Notes: generated by a model from the letters alone, not told the origin. 64,000 bases of DNA from Photobacterium carnosum (GCF_002849605.1 NZ_NPIB01000015.1:1-64000), one strand, 5' to 3'. Positions 9,702 through 20,096 are shown, counted from the stretch's first letter. A program made the numbers and translations.

Positions 9702-11057
9702 ATGCATATTCATATTTTAGGTATTTGTGGAACATTTATGGGAGGCGCTGCCACATTAGCGACTCAACTTGGTCATAAAGTGACGGGTTCTGATGCCAAT
9801 GTATATCCACCAATGAGTACCATGCTTGAGTCTCAAGGTATTGAAATAATTCAAGGATATGATCCTGAACAATTAAAACCAGCGCCTGATTTAGTCGTTA
9901 TTGGTAATGCCATGAGCCGTGGTAATCCATGTGTTGAATATGTGCTTAATAACAATTTACGTTATACCTCTGGTCCGCAGTGGCTACATGATTATTTATT
10001 ACAAGATCGCTGGGTAATGGCGGTGGCTGGAACGCATGGTAAAACGACGACGGCAAGTATGTTAGCGTGGGTATTAGATGATTGTGGTTATCAACCGGGC
10101 TTTTTAGTAGGCGGAGTACTTGGAAACTTTGGCATTTCTGCTCGCCTAGGTGAAAGTATGTTCTTTGTTGTTGAAGCCGATGAATATGACAGTGCTTTTT
10201 TTGATAAACGTTCGAAGTTTGTTCATTACCAACCTCGCACATTGATCATGAATAACCTTGAGTTTGATCATGCTGATATTTTTGATGATCTAAAAGCTAT
10301 TCAGCGTCAATTCCATCATCTTGTACGAACAGTACCAAGTAATGGACGTATTTTAGCGCCACATGGAGTGAAAAATATCGATGAGACGCTAGCTATGGGA
10401 TGCTGGAGTGAGTTGGAATATATCGGTGATGATGGCCATTGGCGTGCTGATAAAAAGCTGGCGGATGGCAGTGTGTTTGATGTTTATCTTGATGATCAAT
10501 TAGTCGGTACTGTTGATTGGGCATTAGTGGGCGATCATAATGTCAATAATGCTTTAATGGCGATTGCAGCAGCTCGACATGTTGGCGTAACGGCAAATTT
10601 AGCGTGTGAGGCATTAGCTAAATTTATCAATACTAAGCGTCGATTAGAATATAAAGGCGAGGTTAATGGCATTACGGTTTATGATGATTTCGCTCATCAC
10701 CCAACGGCTATTGAATTAACATTAGGTGGATTAAGAGCTAAATTGGGTCAGTCTCGTATTCTTGCTGTGCTTGAACCGCGTTCAAATACGATGAAATTAG
10801 GGGTCCATAAACACGATTTAGCGCCTGCATTACATGCTGCGGATGAAGTGTTTTTATTTCAACCAGATAATATTCCATGGTCAGTGCAGGAAATTGCCGA
10901 TCAATGTCCTCAACCTGCATTTTGTAGTGATAATATTGATACGCTGGTGGCGAATATTGTTGAATCAGCTCAATCAGGTGATACGATTTTAGTGATGAGT
11001 AATGGTGGTTTTAGTGGCATTCATGACAAATTATTAGCCGCATTAACAGCAAAATAA
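9702..11057 (+). CDS. mpl: UDP-N-acetylmuramate:L-alanyl-gamma-D-glutamyl-meso-diaminopimelate ligase
   Basis: This 451-aa Mur-ligase family enzyme rejoins tripeptide from old murein to UDP-MurNAc in peptidoglycan recycling. The N-terminal nucleotide-binding Gly-rich motif is HILGICGTFMGG. The ATP P-loop GTHGKTT is at about residues 110-116. The EADEYDSAFFDKR block and the central-to-C-terminal YDDFAHHPTA motif are typical of Mpl and MurC. The start is the ATG at 9702, matching the E. coli N-terminus (MRIHILG). The ATG at 9687 overlaps the ribosome-binding site and would add five unmatched residues. ubiX follows 11 bp later. Confidence 0.95.
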   Translation: MHIHILGICGTFMGGAATLATQLGHKVTGSDANVYPPMSTMLESQGIEIIQGYDPEQLKPAPDLVVIGNAMSRGNPCVEYVLNNNLRYTSGPQWLHDYLLQDRWVMAVAGTHGKTTTASMLAWVLDDCGYQPGFLVGGVLGNFGISARLGESMFFVVEADEYDSAFFDKRSKFVHYQPRTLIMNNLEFDHADIFDDLKAIQRQFHHLVRTVPSNGRILAPHGVKNIDETLAMGCWSELEYIGDDGHWRADKKLADGSVFDVYLDDQLVGTVDWALVGDHNVNNALMAIAAARHVGVTANLACEALAKFINTKRRLEYKGEVNGITVYDDFAHHPTAIELTLGGLRAKLGQSRILAVLEPRSNTMKLGVHKHDLAPALHAADEVFLFQPDNIPWSVQEIADQCPQPAFCSDNIDTLVANIVESAQSGDTILVMSNGGFSGIHDKLLAALTAK

Positions 11058-11068
11058 AGTGAGAAACA

Positions 11069-11692
11069 ATGAAAAATAAACAGATAACATTAGCATGGAC
11101 GGGTGCGTCTGGTGCTCCTTATGGTTTGCGTTTGCTTGAATGTTTATTGGCGGCAGATTATCAGGTTTATCTGTTGATTTCATCTGCTGCTCGAGTGGTA
11201 TTAGCCACTGAACATGGACTTAAATTATCAGCAGCTCCTGATACTGCACAACAACAATTAGTCGCACATTTACAGTGTTCAGCTGAAAAATTGGTCGTTT
11301 GCGGTAAGGAAGATTGGTTTTCACCGGTAGCATCTGGTTCTGCGGCACCAAAGCAAATGATAATTTGTCCTTGTTCGGCATCGACGTTGGCATCTGTGGC
11401 TTATGGTATGTCAAATAACTTGCTTGAACGGGCGGCAGATGTCGTTATCAAAGAACGCGGTCAATTATTACTGGTGATCAGAGAAACGCCATTCTCAAGT
11501 ATTCATTTAGAAAATATGCTTAAGTTATCGCAACTGGGGGTGACGATTATGCCTGCGGCTCCGGGGTTTTATCATCAACCACAAACCATTGATGATTTGG
11601 TTGATTTTATGGTGGCGCGAATATTAGATCATTTAAATATCGAGCAAGGTCTGGTTCCGCGGTGGGGGTATGATCAACGTCAACCATCATAG
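11069..11692 (+). CDS. ubiX: Flavin prenyltransferase UbiX
   Basis: This 207-aa flavoprotein makes prenylated FMN, the cofactor of the UbiD decarboxylase in ubiquinone synthesis. Visible motifs are the N-terminal TGASGAPYG flavin-binding loop, the [14 protein letters not shown] segment and the [19 protein letters not shown] block. All are characteristic of UbiX/Pad1. A GTGAGAAACA ribosome-binding region lies directly upstream and the mpl stop is 11 bp away, so the two form an operon. The 3' end faces argR across a large hairpin. Confidence 0.95.
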   Translation: MKNKQITLAWTGASGAPYGLRLLECLLAADYQVYLLISSAARVVLATEHGLKLSAAPDTAQQQLVAHLQCSAEKLVVCGKEDWFSPVASGSAAPKQMIICPCSASTLASVAYGMSNNLLERAADVVIKERGQLLLVIRETPFSSIHLENMLKLSQLGVTIMPAAPGFYHQPQTIDDLVDFMVARILDHLNIEQGLVPRWGYDQRQPS

Positions 11693-11736
11693 AAATAGCT
11701 GAGTATTTTTAATTAATTGGAATGGTACTAAAACTC

Positions 11737-11790
11737 AGGGTCTATGTTTCTTGAGCATTTATTTAATGCTCTAACAGTGAGATAGACCCT
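11737..11790. terminator. Nested inverted repeat between convergent ubiX and argR
   Basis: Outer 9-bp arms (11737-11745 with 11782-11790) enclose an inner perfect 7-bp stem (11753-11759 with 11765-11771). It lies 45 bp after the ubiX stop and 10 bp before the argR stop. This position fits a bidirectional terminator, but neither side has a strong T run, so the role is inferred from position. Confidence 0.5.
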
Positions 11791-11799
11791 AATTATTGA

Positions 11800-12270
11800 T
11801 TAATTACTATAATCAAATAGATCACATACTGTCTCGTGAAGGTCAGTTGTAGTGATATTATTTGTTGGTGTGATGAAAATAGTATCATCACCAGCGACAA
11901 CGCCAAGGATCCCTTCCGCTCGGCCTAATGAATCAAGTAAACGAGCAATAACTTGTGCTGCGCCAGGGCCAGTATGAATCACAACTAATGCGCTGTTAAA
12001 GCCAATTTCCATCACTAATTCTTTTAATGGACTAGTGATTGTTGGAACGCCAAGTTCAATCGGTAAGCAATACACCATTTCCATTTTGGCATTGCGAGTA
12101 CGTACCGCGCCGAATTTTGTTAGCATGCGAGAGACTTTTGATTGGTTAATATTATCAAAACCCTGTGCTTTTAATGCCTCAACAATCTCACCTTGAGAAC
12201 TGAACTTTTCTTCTTTTAAAATTAATTTAAATGCTTTAACTAAACGTTCTTGTTTATCTGAATTTCGCAT
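11800..12270 (-). CDS. argR: Arginine repressor ArgR
   Basis: This 156-aa transcription factor has the same length as E. coli ArgR. The N-terminal winged helix-turn-helix covers about residues 1-75 and includes the conserved SQGEIVEAL and NQSKVSRML recognition segments. The C-terminal hexamerisation and arginine-binding domain carries [13 protein letters not shown] and the GDDTI motif. It represses arginine biosynthesis when arginine is bound, and also assists Xer recombination in E. coli. It is divergent from mdh, the gammaproteobacterial arrangement. Confidence 0.96.
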   Translation of the reverse strand: MRNSDKQERLVKAFKLILKEEKFSSQGEIVEALKAQGFDNINQSKVSRMLTKFGAVRTRNAKMEMVYCLPIELGVPTITSPLKELVMEIGFNSALVVIHTGPGAAQVIARLLDSLGRAEGILGVVAGDDTIFITPTNNITTTDLHETVCDLFDYSN

Positions 12271-12664
12271 AAGTAAATATTATCTACAGGGACGAGGTAG
12301 ACCATTTTTGCATAACCTGTGACTTACTAGCAAACAAAGTGAATCAAAATAAACATGTGAAATCGCATTTTTGGTATAAATAAAAAAATTTATTGCGACG
12401 TTTGTCATTGTTTTGCCATAACTAATTGGCTGGAATTAGTTAATAAATAGTAATGATTAAATTTATAATTTATTTGTCTGATAAAAGCATTTTGGTGCAT
12501 TTTTATGGGATTATGCGTTACTTCGCAAAGCGAGTCGGAGATGATTGTATTTTTTTGGGGCTTAATATAACGTCCATAGATTGTTATTCAGTTACTACTA
12601 TTATTAACTGGATTAGGTTGTACCCACTTTAATAAATATACTTCTATCGTAAAGGAGAACGAAC
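12271..12664. other. Divergent argR/mdh intergenic region
   Basis: 394 bp separating divergent argR and mdh; both promoters should lie here. It is AT-rich. A TGAAT half-site at about 12340-12344 and an ATAAAT-6-ATTTAT inverted repeat around 12376-12393 loosely resemble an ArgR box pair, but neither matches the consensus well. The mdh ribosome-binding site AAAGGAG is at 12651-12657. I see no coding potential. Confidence 0.5.
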
Positions 12665-13603
12665 ATGAAAGTTGCTGTAATTGGTGCGGCTGGTGGTATT
12701 GGTCAAGCATTAGCATTGCTATTGAAAAACCGTTTACCTGCAGGCTCAGATCTTGCTTTATATGATATAGCGCCAGTAACACCCGGTGTTGCGGCTGATT
12801 TAAGCCATATCCCAACACCTGTAGCAATTAAAGGGTATTGTGGGGATGATCCAACACCAGCGTTAGAAGGGGCTGATGTTGTGCTTATTTCTGCAGGTGT
12901 TGCACGTAAACCTGGAATGGATCGTGCCGATTTATTTAATGTTAATGCAGGTATCGTAAAATCATTAGCTGAAAAAATCGCAGTGGTATGTCCACAAGCA
13001 TGTGTCGGTATTATTACAAATCCAGTCAATACCACGGTTGCAATTGCTGCTGATGTACTCAAAAAAGCAGGTGTGTACGATAAGCGTAAATTATTTGGTA
13101 TTACAACTCTTGATGTGATCCGTTCTGAAACGTTTGTTGCAGAACTTAAAGGCGTTTCACCGTGTGATATTCGCGTTCCCGTTATTGGTGGTCACTCGGG
13201 TGTGACTATTTTGCCATTATTATCGCAAGTTGAAGGCGTAAGTTTTACTGAAGATGAAGTAAAAGCATTAACTCCACGTATTCAAAATGCAGGAACTGAA
13301 GTTGTGGAAGCTAAGGCGGGTGGTGGCTCTGCAACGTTATCTATGGGCCAAGCGGCATGTCGTTTTGGTTTAGCGATGGTACGTGCGCTGCAAGGTGAGC
13401 AAGGTGTGGTTGAATGTGCTTACGTTGAGGGTGATGGCAAGCATACACGTTTCTTCGCCCAACCTGTTTTGCTAGGTAAAAACGGTATTGAAGAAGTAAT
13501 GGACTATGGCAAACTAAGTGCGTTTGAACAAAATGCATTAGAAAGCATGCTTGATACATTACGTGCAGATATCATTCTTGGTGAAGAGTTTGCCGTAAAA
13601 TAA
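12665..13603 (+). CDS. mdh: Malate dehydrogenase (NAD-dependent)
   Basis: This 312-aa TCA-cycle enzyme interconverts malate and oxaloacetate. The N-terminal NAD-binding loop GAAGGIGQ is at residues 7-14. The substrate-binding mobile loop with RKPGMDR, the ITNPVN segment and the catalytic GGHSG histidine block are all present. Length equals the E. coli protein. The start has an excellent AAAGGAG ribosome-binding site. It is divergent from argR and ended by a hairpin. Confidence 0.97.
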   Translation: MKVAVIGAAGGIGQALALLLKNRLPAGSDLALYDIAPVTPGVAADLSHIPTPVAIKGYCGDDPTPALEGADVVLISAGVARKPGMDRADLFNVNAGIVKSLAEKIAVVCPQACVGIITNPVNTTVAIAADVLKKAGVYDKRKLFGITTLDVIRSETFVAELKGVSPCDIRVPVIGGHSGVTILPLLSQVEGVSFTEDEVKALTPRIQNAGTEVVEAKAGGGSATLSMGQAACRFGLAMVRALQGEQGVVECAYVEGDGKHTRFFAQPVLLGKNGIEEVMDYGKLSAFEQNALESMLDTLRADIILGEEFAVK

Positions 13604-13623
13604 GTAGATATAATTTTTAGAAT

Positions 13624-13654
13624 AAAAAAGCGGCCTAATTAAAGCTGCTTTTTT
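13624..13654. terminator. Terminator after mdh
   Basis: An 11-bp A-rich/GC stem (13624-13634 with 13644-13654, one G-T wobble) ends in a T6 run. The six A at its 5' side give T6 on the other strand, so it can also serve the convergent small gene that ends at 13676. Confidence 0.85.
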
Positions 13655-13675
13655 ATATTCGTAATTTTGTGAATA

Positions 13676-13867
13676 TCAATAATAACGATCACAACCACTA
13701 TGCAGTTGAGGTTGCTCAATAAGATCTTCAATATTAATTGACTGCAATTGATGATCTTGGCGGCGCTCAATGATCACCGCGTGGTGCTGATGATCTATGC
13801 CGATCACCTTTCCTACCCCGTGATGAGATTCTACCCACATCCCCGTTGTTAAATGATTAATATCCAT
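13676..13867 (-). CDS. Small conserved-looking protein of unknown function (63 aa)
   Basis: I do not recognise this gene by name. The start at 13867 is chosen because a strong AAGGTGATC ribosome-binding site precedes it; a longer frame from 13891 lacks one. The product begins MDINHLTTGMWVES and contains a GVGKVIGID stretch followed by alternating hydrophobic and polar residues. This resembles the small beta-barrel (SH3-like/KOW or CarD/RID-type) of nucleic-acid-associated proteins. That resemblance is a visual impression, not a demonstrated homology. It lies between mdh and ispB on the minus strand, apparently as its own unit. Confidence 0.65.
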   Translation of the reverse strand: MDINHLTTGMWVESHHGVGKVIGIDHQHHAVIIERRQDHQLQSINIEDLIEQPQLHSGCDRYY

Positions 13868-13971
13868 GATCACCTTCTTGGTCAATAACATATAATATAT
13901 CGATGGTAGTGATAGTATAGATCATGGTTGATCGTGGTATAGCTTATGTTTATTTTGGCTTATTAGGCATA

Positions 13972-14000
13972 AAAAAACCTGCCATAAAGACAGGTTTTTT
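13972..14000. terminator. Terminator after ispB
   Basis: A perfect 10-bp stem (13972-13981 with 13991-14000) is flanked by A6 and T6. Read on the minus strand it follows the ispB stop by 15 bp and ends in a T run. It is symmetric, so it also works on the plus strand. Confidence 0.9.
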
Positions 14001-14015
14001 ATAAATTGGAGGGGG

Positions 14016-14987
14016 TTATTTTTTTCGTTGTACTGCCATGTGCGCGAGTGTAATTAATGCTTGTTTGTAAGCTGAATCAGCAATAGGAGCCAGAGCCGCA
14101 ATGGCTTTCTGTGCTTCTTGTTCTGCGCGTTGTTGGGTGTACTCTAATGAGCCGTGTTGACGCATACAAGCCAAAATAGCATCAAGTTTATCCATGCCAT
14201 TAGCATGCACAATAGCTTCACGAATCATTGTTGCTTGGGCTTGATCGCCATGATGCATAGCATGCAGTAAAGGTAACGTAGGTTTTCCTTCCGCAAGATC
14301 ATCGCCGACATTCTTGCCCATTTCTTTGCCATCGGCAATATAGTCAAGTACATCGTCAATGAGTTGGAAAGCAGTGCCTAAATAGCGACCATACTCTTGC
14401 AATGCAATTTCAACCTCAGTTGATGCATCAGCAATAATTGCTGCAATTTGAGTTGACGCCTCAAATAAACGGGCTGTTTTTGAGTAAATCACCTGCATAT
14501 AGCTAGTTTCGGATGTGTCAGGATCATTACAGTTCATTAACTGTAACACCTCACCCTCGGCGATCACATTGGTTGCCTCACTCATGATATCAAGGATCCT
14601 TAAGGATCTTAGGCTTGTCATCATCTGAAATGAGCGCGTATAAATGTAGTCACCGACTAACACACTAGCGGCGTTCCCAAAAGCGGCGTTTGCAGTTTCT
14701 TTGCCTCGACGCATATCTGATTCATCAACCACGTCATCATGAAGCAATGTGGCAGTATGAATAAATTCAACAAAAGCAGCGGCTGTGATGTGTTTATCAC
14801 CGTCATAGCCAAGTGCACGTGCTGCTAATACAGCGAGCATGGGGCGAATACGTTTTCCACCACTGTTTACAATGTAGAATCCGAGTTGATTAATAAGGGC
14901 GACATCTGAGTTCAGTTGTGCCTGTATCTTCGCGTCGACTTCCGCCATATCGTTGGCGGTGAGCGCTTGGATAGCTTTAAAATCCAT
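14016..14987 (-). CDS. ispB: Octaprenyl diphosphate synthase
   Basis: This 323-aa trans-polyprenyl synthase builds the ubiquinone/menaquinone side chain from isopentenyl diphosphate and farnesyl diphosphate. The two aspartate-rich Mg-binding motifs are visible: DDVVDESD at residues 84-91 (first DDxxD type) and DDVLD at 210-214. The GGKRIRP segment at 43-49 binds the diphosphate. Length matches E. coli IspB (323). It is divergent from rplU-rpmA, the conserved arrangement in gammaproteobacteria. Confidence 0.96.
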   Translation of the reverse strand: MDFKAIQALTANDMAEVDAKIQAQLNSDVALINQLGFYIVNSGGKRIRPMLAVLAARALGYDGDKHITAAAFVEFIHTATLLHDDVVDESDMRRGKETANAAFGNAASVLVGDYIYTRSFQMMTSLRSLRILDIMSEATNVIAEGEVLQLMNCNDPDTSETSYMQVIYSKTARLFEASTQIAAIIADASTEVEIALQEYGRYLGTAFQLIDDVLDYIADGKEMGKNVGDDLAEGKPTLPLLHAMHHGDQAQATMIREAIVHANGMDKLDAILACMRQHGSLEYTQQRAEQEAQKAIAALAPIADSAYKQALITLAHMAVQRKK

Positions 14988-15216
14988 TATACGTCCAGCA
15001 AGATTGTTAGCCGCGTAGGGCGGAAAATATTTTGAATTGATATGTGAATCTTACACTAAAATAACCATATCGTCATAACCTCAAATACAGCTATTTCAAA
15101 CAGTTTTTGTGTTGGGTAGCTTTTCACCAATTTTCTTTCGAGAATGGCTTGCCACTAAGTCTCTTTTCGCGTAACATTCGCGCCCTATTGATGACAAGAT
15201 TAAACGCATACCCATT

Positions 15217-15241
15217 GCCCATTTTAGACGTGGCAAATGGC
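15217..15241 (+). promoter_or_regulatory. Possible leader hairpin upstream of rplU
   Basis: A stem of about 7 bp with a bulged C (15217-15224 with 15235-15241) lies 25 bp before the rplU start, just ahead of the GAAGCGGAG ribosome-binding region. Ribosomal-protein leaders often fold for autogenous control, but I know of no characterised gammaproteobacterial L21 leader that this matches. The function is speculative. Confidence 0.25.
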
Positions 15242-15265
15242 CTGTGCGGAGAAGCGGAGTAAGAC

Positions 15266-15577
15266 ATGTACGCTGTTTTCCAAAGTGGTGGTAAACAACA
15301 CCGTGTAAGCGAAGGCCAAACCTTACGCTTAGAAAAACTAGATGCTGAAACTGGCGCTAGCATTGAATTTGACTCAGTACTTTTAGTAGCTAATGGCGAA
15401 GAAGTATCTGTAGGCGCACCATTTGTAACTGGCGGTAAAGTAACTGCTGAAGTTGTTACTCACGGTCGTGGCGATAAGATTAAAATCGTTAAGTTCCGTC
15501 GTCGTAAGCACTCTCGTAAGCAAATGGGCCACCGTCAGTGGTTCACTGAAGTCAAAATTACTGGCATCAGCGCTTAA
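15266..15577 (+). CDS. rplU: 50S ribosomal protein L21
   Basis: This 103-aa protein equals the E. coli length and starts [14 protein letters not shown]. The basic C-terminal signature [19 protein letters not shown] binds 23S rRNA. It is the first gene of the rplU-rpmA operon, with rpmA beginning 18 bp after its stop. The ispB promoter region lies on the other side. Confidence 0.98.
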   Translation: MYAVFQSGGKQHRVSEGQTLRLEKLDAETGASIEFDSVLLVANGEEVSVGAPFVTGGKVTAEVVTHGRGDKIKIVKFRRRKHSRKQMGHRQWFTEVKITGISA

Positions 15578-15595
15578 TAACAGGAGAATTTAAAG

Positions 15596-15853
15596 ATGGC
15601 ACATAAAAAAGCTGGCGGTTCTACTAATAACGGCCGTGATTCAGAAAGTAAACGCCTAGGTGTTAAGCGTTTTGGTGGCGAGTCTGTTTTAGCAGGCAAC
15701 ATCATCGTTCGTCAACGTGGTACTAAGTTCCACGCGGGCACAAACGTTGGCCTAGGTAAAGACCACACTCTATTCGCTCTATCTGACGGTAAAGTGAAGT
15801 TTGAAGTTAAAGGTCCTAAAAACCGTAAATTCGTATCTATCGACGCTGAATAA
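15596..15853 (+). CDS. rpmA: 50S ribosomal protein L27
   Basis: This 85-aa protein begins [19 protein letters not shown], the conserved flexible N-terminal arm that reaches the peptidyl-transferase centre. It contains the L27 signature [25 protein letters not shown] ribosome-binding site precedes it. A terminator 24 bp after the stop separates it from the transporter and obgE, although read-through would join them. Confidence 0.98.
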   Translation: MAHKKAGGSTNNGRDSESKRLGVKRFGGESVLAGNIIVRQRGTKFHAGTNVGLGKDHTLFALSDGKVKFEVKGPKNRKFVSIDAE

Positions 15854-15876
15854 TTTTCAGATTCGACACGAATATT

Positions 15877-15906
15877 AAAGCCCTGCCTTTTTGGCGGGGC
15901 TTTTTA
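15877..15906 (+). terminator. Terminator after rplU-rpmA
   Basis: An 11-bp stem (15877-15887 with 15893-15903, one G-T pair) with a TTTTT loop is followed by a short T run. It sits between rpmA and the ribosome-binding site of the downstream transporter gene and may partially uncouple their expression. Confidence 0.85.
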
Positions 15907-15920
15907 TATCTGGAGGGTTT

Positions 15921-16847
15921 ATGATTGATCGCAGCCCTATGATTGGTTTTTTTCTTGCAATGACAACCGCCGTTTTTTGGGGCGCTTTACCGATTGCAAT
16001 GAAACAAGCCGTAGAAGTGATGGATCCTTTTACGATTGTTTGGTACCGCTTTATTGTCGCGGCATTTGGCTTAGGCCTTTTTTTAATGTGGCGTAAGAAA
16101 TTACCAATAATATCAAATCTTGGGCGCATGGGTTGTGTGGTGTTAATCATCGGCAGCTTAGGTCTTGCAGGGAACTTTGTGCTGTATAACAGCTCATTGA
16201 AATATTTAAACTCTCACGTTGTACAAGTTCTTATCCAATTAGCGCCAGTGATGCTGTTAGTATCGAGTGCTTGGGTATTTAAAGAAAAATTAGGTCGGCA
16301 TCAAGTTGTGGGTGTAATTGCTCTGATTGGTGGTTTGATCTTATTCTTTAATGAACGGCTTATTGAGCTGTTTACCAGTTTTTCTGGCTATACTGTAGGT
16401 GTTAGCTTTGCTGTTACTGCCGCGTTAGTGTGGGTCGTTTATGGTCTGGCCCAGAAGTGGCTATTACGGCAATTTTCATCAGCACAAATATTACTGATGA
16501 TTTATGTTATCTGTGCTGTAATACTGACCCCAATGGCACAACCACAACAAATTTTCGCAATGGATAACCGCCAATTAGGGATGTTGTTATTCTGTTGTAT
16601 TAATACGCTTGTTGGCTATGGTGCATTTGCAGAAGCAATGTCACGTTGGCAAGCATCACAAGTGAGTGCAGTGATCACACTGGCTCCTTTGTTTACGATA
16701 TTATTTGTCGATCTTGCGAGTTTGGCTTGGCCACAATATGTTACGACAGCCTCTTTGAATATATGGGGTTATCTCGGTGCTATAGTTGTGGTAGGTGGCG
16801 CTGTTTGTTGTGCTATAGGCCATAAGTTTATTAGCCCAAGCAAATAG
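15921..16847 (+). CDS. yhbE: EamA/DMT-family inner-membrane transporter (YhbE-like)
   Basis: This 308-aa polytopic protein has about ten hydrophobic segments arranged as two EamA repeats. The first covers about residues 8-140 and the second about 150-300, as in the drug/metabolite transporter superfamily. The substrate is unknown. Its place between rpmA and obgE equals that of E. coli yhbE, which is the basis for the symbol. The start at 15921 follows a strong GGAGGG ribosome-binding site. A longer frame from 15891 would begin inside the terminator stem. Confidence 0.88.
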   Translation: MIDRSPMIGFFLAMTTAVFWGALPIAMKQAVEVMDPFTIVWYRFIVAAFGLGLFLMWRKKLPIISNLGRMGCVVLIIGSLGLAGNFVLYNSSLKYLNSHVVQVLIQLAPVMLLVSSAWVFKEKLGRHQVVGVIALIGGLILFFNERLIELFTSFSGYTVGVSFAVTAALVWVVYGLAQKWLLRQFSSAQILLMIYVICAVILTPMAQPQQIFAMDNRQLGMLLFCCINTLVGYGAFAEAMSRWQASQVSAVITLAPLFTILFVDLASLAWPQYVTTASLNIWGYLGAIVVVGGAVCCAIGHKFISPSK

Positions 16848-16889
16848 TCAAGGTCCATGAAATAATTACTACGCGGTGATATGTGCTAA

Positions 16890-18110
<1,221 letters not shown>

Positions 18111-18135
18111 ACCATTATCGTGCAATATGCGAAAG

Positions 18136-18166
18136 AAGCCATACCATTGAGGTGTGGCTTTTTTTT
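18136..18166 (+). terminator. Terminator after obgE
   Basis: A 10-bp stem (18136-18145 with 18151-18160, one G-T wobble) with an ATTGA loop and eight T, 25 bp after the obgE stop. Confidence 0.9.
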
Positions 18167-18240
18167 GTGCTTAATCAACACCTATGAGACTGGTTTCGGT
18201 ATGCTAGTTATTCTGAATTGTTTTTTATAATGGATTGTAA

Positions 18241-19044
18241 ATGGATATCGACATGGAGCGCGTATTACTACCGTTAAGTGAAGCTCAGCAACGGAAAGTG
18301 ACTCGATTGGCAATAGAGGCGGGCCAGCGGTTATTACAACATGGCGCTGAGAGCTCTGTTATTACAGATGTTACCCGTCGATTGGGTTTAGCTCTCGGTG
18401 TAGAATATGTTGAAGTGTCATTGTCAGCCAGTTCGATGGTGATCAGTACTCGTCATTTAGGTTGTTGTATTACCACCACTCGACGATGCCAAGACGGTGG
18501 TATCAACATGCAAATAGTGACCGATATTCAGCGTATCTGTATTCTTGTTGAGCGGGGATTATTGGATGGTAATGACGTTCAACACCGCTTAGAAAACCTC
18601 AAAATACAGCGTTATAATCGTTGGATAGTAGTGGTTATGATCGGCTTATCATGTGCCGCATTTAGCCGTTTAGCGGGAGGGGATTGGCCAGTATTTTTAC
18701 TCACTTTTTGCGCCTCATCTGTGGGGATGTATGTCCGCCAACAAATAGCCAGTTATCACTTTAATCCACTGTTAAATTTTGGTGTTACCGCGTTTGTAAC
18801 CACCTTAATTTCAGGCCTTGGCGAAGTGTATAATATAGGTGCCCAACCCTTTTTAGCGATGGCTTCATCGGTACTAATGTTAGTGCCTGGTTTTCCATTA
18901 ATTAATGCCGTAGCTGACATGGTAAAAGGCTTTCCAAGTATGGGATTAGCCCGTTGGACGATGGCAACATTATTGACCTTATCGACCTGTATAGGGATTA
19001 TTGCCGCGATGAACATACTGGGTGTGTGGGGGTGGTTACTATGA
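18241..19044 (+). CDS. yjjP: YjjP, large subunit of a ThrE-like exporter
   Basis: This 267-aa protein has a cytoplasmic N-terminal domain (about residues 1-115) with the conserved HGAES segment. About five membrane helices follow, with a VPGFPLINAVADMVKG motif near residue 220 characteristic of the ThrE/YjjP family. With YjjB it forms a two-gene version of the single-chain threonine/serine exporter ThrE. The E. coli pair has been reported to export succinate, so the natural substrate here is open. Its stop overlaps the yjjB start by 4 bp (ATGA). Confidence 0.9.
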   Translation: MDIDMERVLLPLSEAQQRKVTRLAIEAGQRLLQHGAESSVITDVTRRLGLALGVEYVEVSLSASSMVISTRHLGCCITTTRRCQDGGINMQIVTDIQRICILVERGLLDGNDVQHRLENLKIQRYNRWIVVVMIGLSCAAFSRLAGGDWPVFLLTFCASSVGMYVRQQIASYHFNPLLNFGVTAFVTTLISGLGEVYNIGAQPFLAMASSVLMLVPGFPLINAVADMVKGFPSMGLARWTMATLLTLSTCIGIIAAMNILGVWGWLL

Positions 19045-19505
19045 CATTAATGTTGGCATTACTGAATGATATGTTACTGGCGATGATCCCTGCATTAGGG
19101 TTTGCATTGGTATTTAATGTTCCCCAAAAAGCCTTGAAATATTGTGCTATTGGTGGGGCTATTGGCCATGGGACTCAGTTTTTATTAATGCATTGGGGGC
19201 TTTCGATCGAATGGTCAACCCTTGCCGCTGCAACTTTAGTCGGCATGATCGGTGTTCATTGGTCACATCGTTTTTTAGCTCACCCGAAAGTGTTTACGGT
19301 TGCTGCGTTGATCCCTATGGTACCAGGGGTATTTGCCTTTAAAGCCATGATTGCCATTGTTGAAATTAATCACCGTGGCTTTTCGCTAGCTTTATGGGGA
19401 TTGATGATTGATAACGTACTGAAAGCGGTATTTATTGTGGCGGCATTAGCAATTGGGTTAGCTATGCCGGGGTTATTATTCTATCGTCATCGTCCTGTGG
19501 TATAA
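19041..19505 (+). CDS. yjjB: YjjB, small membrane subunit of a ThrE-like exporter
   Basis: This 154-aa hydrophobic protein has about five membrane segments and the conserved VPGVFAFKAM loop near residue 95, the counterpart of the VPG motif in YjjP. E. coli YjjB is 157 aa. The start is the ATG that overlaps the yjjP stop. A longer in-frame start at 18954 would lie inside yjjP and has no support. YjjP and YjjB correspond to the two halves of ThrE and should work as one complex. Confidence 0.9.
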   Translation: MTLMLALLNDMLLAMIPALGFALVFNVPQKALKYCAIGGAIGHGTQFLLMHWGLSIEWSTLAAATLVGMIGVHWSHRFLAHPKVFTVAALIPMVPGVFAFKAMIAIVEINHRGFSLALWGLMIDNVLKAVFIVAALAIGLAMPGLLFYRHRPVV

Positions 19506-19556
19506 CTACGATAGAATGACAAGACGAATACTGGCAACGTAAATGGAGATGCAAAA

Positions 19557-20042
19557 ATGAAGATCAGTATGATCGCCGCAATGGCTCACAAACGGATCAT
19601 TGGTAAAAACAATAGTATGCCATGGCATTTACCTGCTGATTTTGTATGGTTTAAACGTTGTACGCTAGGTAAACCAATAGTGATGGGGCGTAAAACCTTT
19701 GAATCGATTGGTCGGCCATTACCGGGGCGATTAAATATCGTGATCAGCCGTAATCTTAATTTTAGTGCCGATGGTGTCACTGTCGTTAGTGATATGACAG
19801 CTGCAAAATTAGCCGCTGGTGATGCACCTGAGCTAATGATCATTGGTGGCGGTAGTATTTATCAGGCGTGTTTACCTATAGCGGATAGATTATATTTAAC
19901 CTTTATTGATGCCGATATTGATGGCGGTGATACGCAATTTCCTGAGTGGAATGATCATTGGCATCGCGTTGAAAGCCAGCATTATGATGCCGATGACAAA
20001 AATGCGTATGCGATGGAGTTTGTGATCTTAGAGCGATCATAG
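19557..20042 (+). CDS. folA: Dihydrofolate reductase
   Basis: This 161-aa enzyme reduces dihydrofolate to tetrahydrofolate with NADPH and is the trimethoprim target. Visible motifs are the N-terminal MIAAMAHKRIIG loop, the Met20-loop region NSMPWHLPADF with the catalytic acidic residue Asp28, the MGRKTFESIG nucleotide-binding segment and the IIGGGSIY motif. Length is close to E. coli FolA (159). It is preceded by a GGAGATGC ribosome-binding site and followed by a terminator. Confidence 0.97.
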   Translation: MKISMIAAMAHKRIIGKNNSMPWHLPADFVWFKRCTLGKPIVMGRKTFESIGRPLPGRLNIVISRNLNFSADGVTVVSDMTAAKLAAGDAPELMIIGGGSIYQACLPIADRLYLTFIDADIDGGDTQFPEWNDHWHRVESQHYDADDKNAYAMEFVILERS

Positions 20043-20067
20043 CTGAAATCGTTTTGTTGATACCATG

Positions 20068-20096
20068 AATGCCGACAAATGATTGTCGGCATTTTT
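20068..20096 (+). terminator. Terminator after folA
   Basis: A perfect 11-bp stem (20068-20078 with 20083-20093) with a four-base loop and a T5 run, in the 65-bp gap between convergent folA and apaH. Confidence 0.88.

Noticed and set aside
12338..12393. Possible ARG boxes upstream of argR
   Set aside because: One half-site matches TGAAT but the partner half does not, and the second dyad has the wrong arm sequence. Too weak to call without a matrix scan.
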